From Psilocybe azurescens (Eukaryota > Basidiomycota > Agaricomycetes > Agaricales > Agrocybaceae): a stretch of 64,000 bases of DNA. Both the position numbers and the translations under genes were made by a program. The notes under the pieces were generated by a model, which saw nothing but the letters and a program-made list of their open reading frames with translations, did no database searches and was not told where the DNA came from. Position 1 is the stretch's first letter; each line of letters starts with the position of its first letter. This document shows, in pieces, positions 58,539 through 64,000 of the stretch. The DNA lies in assembly GCA_023853785.1 (NCBI GenBank), contig JAJIRX010000804.1, positions 26,812-90,811 on the forward strand, written 5' to 3'.

Positions 58539-60336
58539 ATGGCGACGAAAGAAACCCTGCATCGTACGTGTCGTGGTTTGCTGGCACCGTGTTGAGAGCA
58601 CTGACGTCGTGTAGTGACCCCGGAGCTGAAGCATATGACATCGAACAGCGCGCTCGTCTCGCCGCGCAGAACATCCCAGCACCTGCGCACAACGGACCCC
58701 CGCCTGGGATCTCGCAGCCCCAGCTCCATCCCCTCGTCTCCCACATCCATGTACGTCACATCCCCCTGACCCACTACACTACTCCAACTAACACACCCAC
58801 CCCACCCAACCCACAGACACTCCTCTTCCTCCGCGATATTCGAGCGCGACATCGAGCCCCTCGTGCCCCCGTCCCCGCCGTCCTCATCGCATCACCACCA
58901 CAACCACCACCACCACCCGCCCAATCCGCACCGCATCCCGCGCGCCAAAGGCACCGAGACCCTCGAGCAGTCCGTCCCCTCCGTGCTCGACAGCGCCGCC
59001 GCCGTGCTCAGCACGCTCGACGCCTCGTCCGCCTTCCCCGCGTCCTCAACCTCGACCTCCGAGTCGCATTTCCACGACGGCCTCACGCTGTTCGCGGACC
59101 AGGTGTCCGTCGTCGCGCCCGCGTCGATGTCGCTCTTTGGGGGCGGGGGCAGCGGGAGTGGGTTCGCGAGCCCGATAGGCAGCTTCAGGAGCCGCAGCCC
59201 GAGCCCGCTGGGCAGCCGCGGAGCCATCGCCAGCCCGACCTCGGTGCTCGGGCTGCAGAACATGGGCGGTGCGGGTGCGGGTGGGGTTGTGCTCGGAGGC
59301 AGTAGCAGCATCTCCCTGTACCTGTTACCCCGCTTTCTGTCGCCGCGTCGCCGTCGCAGCCGGGGCGGGATCGCTATCAGGATCAGGATCGGCGTCCCCA
59401 CCGAGGCCGCAGCCGCAATCTGCGGACACGTCGGCCACGATCACGCGCGTGTCGTCTACGGCTTCGCCTGATGTTGATGCCACCAACACCAACCCCAGCA
59501 CCGCGGCGCCATCGATCAAGGTTGCTGCCCTGGACGATCTGCCATCGTTATCATCGTTATCGTCGCCTGGGCCCGGGCTGATCCCGCTGCAGCCCTCCAC
59601 ATCGACCTCATCGACGACGTCGCCGAGCATCATCGCGTCGACTGCGTCGTCCCCGTCGTCGCCGTACACGCCTCTTCCGTTGCCACTATCGCCCCTGTCA
59701 CCGCTATCGCCCATATCGCCCCTCTCCCCGCCCCTCTCCGCCCACTCGCAGCCCTCGTCCCAGCCGCTCTCCCCGTACTCCTCCAACCAACAGCAGCAGC
59801 AGCAATCGCACCCGCCGTCCCCGCTGCACATCGCGAAGAAGCGCCTCTCGTTCATGTCGTACGCGGACCTGCTCAGCGCGACGCCCGCGGCGACGCAGAG
59901 TCTCGTGTCGTTAACTAGTGGGGCGAGTTTGGTGGAGCCGCCGCCGCATATTCCCGGGGTGAGCGGGCTGAATGTGATCAGTGCGCTGAGTGGGGGGTGG
60001 GGTGGAACAACATGGCAATGTGCACCAGAACCAGAATCAGAATCAGAACCAGAACCAGAACGGGAGCGCGAGCGCGGCGCCGAGCATCATCAACATCCCC
60101 TGTTCTCCGCGCCCGCGTCGCACTCGCCCTCCGCGTCCCTGTCCCTGCCCCTCCCGCTCCCGCTCCCGCAAAGTCTGGGCGCGACACTGGGGCCGCAGGG
60201 CGGCGTGACGCATGCGGGGAAGCGGGACAGTATCGCGATGCTGGATAATGTGGGCGGTGGCGAGTGGGAGCGCGCGGGGCTCGGGCGCGGGTTGGAGGAG
60301 CGGTTGGAGCGGTTGGAGAGGGTGGAGGGGGTTTGA
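58539..60336 (+). CDS. Ser/Pro/His-rich protein of unknown function
   Basis: Exons 58539-58563, 58615-58750 and 58817 onward join in frame and read M-A-T-K-E-T-L-H-L-T-P-E-L. A Ser/Pro-rich stretch, A-I-F-E-R-D-I-E-P-L-V-P-P and a poly-His block follow. Next come G-T-E-T-L-E-Q-S-V-P-S-V-L-D-S-A-A-A, a long Ser/Pro/Thr-rich disordered region, F-M-S-Y-A-D-L-L-S-A-T-P, an acidic E-P-E-S repeat and finally T-H-A-G-K-R-D-S-I-A-M-L-D-N-V-G-G-G-E-W with a short coiled coil. Total is about 550 residues. Near 59322 and 59358 two single bases appear to be missing (in CC and GGGG runs), switching frames. No enzyme domain is visible; a regulatory or scaffold role is possible. The last 60 codons and 3' flank are shared with the GATA gene in the opposite direction. 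Confidence 0.6.
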
Positions 60337-60339
60337 GGT

Positions 60340-61000
60340 TGAGGAGATTCTTATTGGGATCAGGATCAGGATTTTTCTCCCTGTTTTTCTCGTCTTCGCT
60401 TTTTGTTTTGTTCATGGAGTTCACTTCCTTTTCCTGCTTGTTTTGGAGGTTTTATGGTGGTCGTCGTGTCTTCTTCGACATTTTCCACCCTTCTTACCGG
60501 CCTTGATTCCCCCTTCATGTTCCGATACCTCACTTCTCGATTCTTACTTCTCACTTCTCAATTCCCACGTCCAGGGTTACGGTTACGGGATACAAGATGA
60601 TCAAGTTTAAACGAATCATACCACCACCACAAATTACTGCTTTTGTTATTTAAAAATGAAACGATATGTTATATTACGTTACAGTTACGTTACGCGTTAT
60701 CTTATCTTCGCCTTATCCTAATCTTTCTTTCTTGCTTCCTCCTTTAAGCACGTTTCTCATCCCATTTTATGCTTTTCTTTTTTTCCTTTTTTGCATTACG
60801 AGTACCTAGGCGGTTTATTTACAGGATTTGTTTTTGTGGACGTTGGTATCAATCGAGATTCGAAATCAATTTGGATTCAAATGTTCATCGTGTCCTTGAA
60901 CTCGAACTCGAACTCGAATGGGTGGGTGGGCGAGCACATTTGACTTGGGTGCGGGCGCTTAGAGTATGTCTGGGTCAGGGGGAATGGAATGTGCGCGTTT
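60340..61000 (+). repeat. 3' flank duplicated inversely from 56.0-56.5 kb
   Basis: GGATCAGGATCAGGATTTTT, the run GGTTACGGGATACAAGATGAT and GGACGTTGGTATCAATCGAG recur in inverse order and strand at 56.03-56.53 kb. It probably includes the shared 3' untranslated region. Confidence 0.7.
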
Positions 61001-61084
61001 ACTCTCAACATATGTATGTATCTATATCGTTTTTCTGAAGCAAGCAACAAGGAGAAATGAGAAGCGTGGGCATAGAGATCATGA

Positions 61085-62000
61085 TCGGAAAATTCTGGCT
61101 GTTTATGTCATTCTATCGGTATTGACGTACTTGTGCTCGATCCAAGCTTGTGTCGTTCAAGTCCAGCTTGATTCTGCCGAATGTCTCTTTCGTCATCGCT
61201 CTCAAACTGCCATGCCAACTCTCATATACGCCGTCACTGCTACAGTGCTACTAGTCCCGTTGATGCTTCCATCCGTATGTCTTGTCTCCAACGCTTCCTC
61301 TTATCAGTCTATTCGTCATCCATGATCCATCTCCCTTTCTTGCAAGTCCGCCAGCAACTGCGTCCCTCACAATGGCATCGCACATCGGTTGAATACCCTT
61401 CCAGACCTCCACCTCCACCTCCCTCCCCTTCATATCTCGATCTCCCCTTCCATCTTCGATCACAACCACCGCTCACTCCACACTCATACCTCAAGCTCAA
61501 GCACATGCCCGCGCACAAGCAAAACGGCCGCCCCTCCCATTTCATGCCTTTCCGATCTATCCAGATGTATGTCTAACGCATCCTCATCCCCACCCCCATC
61601 CACACACTGCCACACACTGCTGCCCCTCCTCTCTACTCTCTGCCTTGCCTATACTCTAAAAATTGAGGGTACTATAGAGAGCAAAGATAAAGTCGGTAAC
61701 TAATTGGTGTGGCATCCGATTTCGCGGCATATAATAACTTGGGCTCATCTCAAATGCGGCGTGGCATCGCGGCGGCTTACATTAGCGCTCGTGCTCAACG
61801 TTCGCCTTCTCCCACAACCACAACTACTCGTAGCATGCTGGTGGCGCTAGCGGACAAATGTCTTGTCCTCGTTTCTTGCACATTCGATCTACATGTCCAA
61901 CACACCTACGTCCGTACCCATGTCCACATCTACCGTCGCCTCTCTCGACTTTTCACTTGTCACTCGTCACATTTCACAACGAAAAGCAGATAGGGGGACC
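61085..62000 (-). repeat. Inverted copy of repeat R2 and 26-28 kb tandem units
   Basis: Reverse complement of parts of 28.2-28.6 kb (for example CTCATATACGCCGTCACTGC) and then of the GTGGATGTGG tandem unit. Open frames here mirror those in the direct copies and were not called. Confidence 0.6.
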
Positions 62001-63305
62001 CTTGAATACATACTTGTATTGTGGGCCGAGGCTTTGCCCGGCATTACGAGTCCTTTTTATTTTTACACTGTATTCTTTGAGTCTCGGCATTGGCAATTAT
62101 AGTATTTGTACCAGAACCTAAAGAAAAATATATTATATAATTGTTATTTCTTACATTATCAATGGTACTAAATTGTTGAATCCACCTCTGTCAGCCTTAG
62201 ATCCAAACAGAACATCAAACTTACCTAAAAGGGAATAAGTCAAATGGTCAAATGAGGAGTTGAACAGCAGACAGTCATAGGTGTGTCCAAAGAATGTGAT
62301 TAGTTTGGTGGGATATATTTTATGAACTATACATCTTAACAAAAGGGAAAAATTAGTAAGTGGGGAATGAGTTAGAGAGGAATTAGCAAAAGTGATGTAA
62401 GTAATTGATGTGTGCAAGTGAAAGAGTTGAACTCTGAATCACACAGAGAACACAATTCAGAGTGCATGCAAAGCTTATCAGATGGGCTCATGAACTACCA
62501 TTGTGAATAAAAGAATTGAATTCTTGAGTAAATTTAAGTGATTTCTTCTTTTTCTCCACCAATAACTCTTTGTTACAATACTACTTGCTTCAATTTCAAA
62601 CAGCTCTATACACTTTCATGTGTTCTACTGAGCAAGAGAATTCTCAGACTAAAGATAAGAGTTCTATTATGCAATAATAGGATTCTATTAAACATTGGCT
62701 CAGTTTTTGCAGCATTAGCTGCTTCATTGCAATATCTGGAGAATTTTAAAACATTTTGAACTTCAGGTTAGTAGAGTTTTTCAATATATTCCTACCACAC
62801 TGACAGGCAGCCAATGCATCCTCATACACACCATTTTCTGTTGACATCATTGCTGTCTCTTTCTGTATTTTGGCTCCATCACTATAGCAGTCATTGACTT
62901 AGAAAGAAACAGACTGGTTATTGATTGTATTTGTCCTTGGCAAATGGTATCATTAGTAGAGACATAACACATTAAAGTTACAGATCACAGCAATAGGACT
63001 ATACAGATTTCAAAATATGCTGAAACACTAACAAATATTATTGTTAGGCACAACCAAACATTACAGAAAGAAATAGTCTACCTGCCAAAATGTCTATTCA
63101 ATTATTGGAGTGAACAATATATCAAAGTCCAAAGAACAGAAAAAAAAGTGATACAAAACAGGTACAAGATACTACAGAATATAAAAAGTATAGTCAAATA
63201 CTGAGGACATAATATCAAGTTTGAATACACCAAGTTTCATTGTTCACAGTAAGGAAGAGGTTAAAAGAAGAAAACAAAGGTGTCATATAATATAGCAACA
63301 TATAC
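62001..63305. other. AT-rich CpG desert, no gene recognised
   Basis: Almost no CG dinucleotides occur. Short open frames lack motifs. Confidence 0.45.
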
Positions 63306-63563
63306 ATGACAGAATCACAAACAATACAAACATCAAGACAACAACCACAGTCCATGGACCCCAGCTATGACTTGATAGAGGCCAAGGCCATATTGGAGCA
63401 GGTGCACACAGATGCACAGCACAATGCGAAAGAATCAACTGCAATGTCAGAATTCAATGTAAGTTTGTGCTATTATATTAACAAAACATTATCCACTAGC
63501 TGAAGACATTGTTGACAGGATGTCAACTACCACACAGTGTTTGTCAAGCAACTGCATTCATAG
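63306..63563 (+). CDS. Short two-exon hypothetical frame in CpG-poor DNA
   Basis: Exon 63306-63458 (M-T-E-S-Q-T-I-Q-T-S-R ... Y-D-L-I-E-A-K-A-I-L-E-Q-V-H) splices through a good 60-bp intron (GTAAGT...GACAG, 63459-63518) to D-V-N-Y-H-T-V-F-V-K-Q-L-H-S-stop. Further open pieces in other frames follow to the window edge (for example V-K-P-V-A-F-K-T-G-D-I-V-G near 63620), so it may be the start of a longer decayed gene. No family was recognised. Confidence 0.3.
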
Positions 63564-64000
63564 CATGTAACAAGAAAACCAAAGATGATAAAAAGATACT
63601 CACCACATAACAGCATGAAGTATGTCAAACCAGTGGCATTTAAGACTGGAGACATAGTGGGTCACTATGTCCTTTGTAGCATGTGAAAAGGACAATACTG
63701 CATCAATAAACATTGTACTGAAGGCATTGACATTGATAGAAGAGAAGGTAGGCAACTCTATGGCCTCACATTGAAACAAATTGTATTGCTATACAATGAT
63801 ATCAAAATAAATCAATCAGAAACATGAAGCAGACTCATCAAAGACAATGCAGAAGATCATCATCATCAAAGAAAGAGAGTATTTGATGAAGAGAAGAACA
63901 TGTACCACAGCATGGAACACATTATGTTCATCAGCAGCTGAACAGTGCCCATATAGGTAAAACACATGTTGAACTATTACAATCAACATTACATGTTTGA

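Noticed and set aside
58343..59305. 320-codon Arg/Pro/His-rich plus-strand frame
   Set aside because: A shifted reading of the Ser/Pro-rich gene; splicing from 58539 gives the coherent frame.
1..64000. CRISPR array, rRNA, intact tRNA, full LTR retrotransposon
   Set aside because: No regularly spaced identical repeats, no rRNA signatures, no complete cloverleaf, and no paired LTRs with reverse transcriptase motifs were seen.

Overview
The window is nuclear DNA of a filamentous basidiomycete, most likely a mushroom-forming Agaricomycete. Genes are cut by many short introns (about 45-66 bp, GT...AG). The protein families seen are typical of that group: P450s, a Kre9/Knh1-like wall protein, small cysteine-rich secreted proteins and a GATA finger. 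Transposon debris is dense. There is no prokaryotic organisation, no rRNA and no CRISPR array.

Layout. 1-6.7 kb holds gene relics: an unrecognised multi-frame coding remnant, the 3' half of a short-chain dehydrogenase and an F-box-like stub. 6.7-14.1 kb is the best preserved gene block: a pyridoxamine-phosphate-oxidase-like flavoprotein, a LodB/halogenase-like FAD enzyme on the minus strand, and, divergent from it, a 12-exon gene joining a LodA-like quinoprotein-type region to a VioB-like ferritin-fold domain. 14.7-20.1 kb is AT-rich and almost free of CpG. It carries a hAT-type MITE, a TA-flanked MITE and a 1.94-kb element with a 10-bp target duplication. 20.1-28.8 kb and 46.8-55.3 kb are direct copies of one segment with a small secreted protein gene in each; only the second copy contains a complete P450 gene. 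29.4-32.9 kb is a complete 3.56-kb Tc1/mariner-superfamily element with 74-bp inverted repeats, a DDE transposase and a second, convergent multi-exon gene. 33.5-37.5 kb holds a Kre9/Knh1-like gene and a P450 pseudogene related to the 49-51 kb P450. 38-45 kb is another CpG desert with a 1.6-kb mariner element (about 215-bp inverted repeats), a truncated copy of it, a foldback element, a tRNA-like SINE and a simple-repeat block. 44.8-46.1 kb has remnants of a small stress-protein gene also found at 15 kb. 56-61 kb is GC-rich and holds a GATA zinc-finger gene and a Ser/Pro-rich gene in opposite orientation that share their 3' ends. 62-64 kb is CpG-poor again.

How genes relate. The FAD enzyme and the LodA/VioB fusion share one 1.2-kb divergent promoter region. 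By analogy with bacterial LodA-LodB (a tryptophylquinone oxidase and its flavoprotein maturase) or VioB with its flavoenzymes, they probably work together; this is inference. Many otherwise well preserved genes are broken by exactly one missing base, often in a short homopolymer, so assembly indels are as likely as real inactivation.
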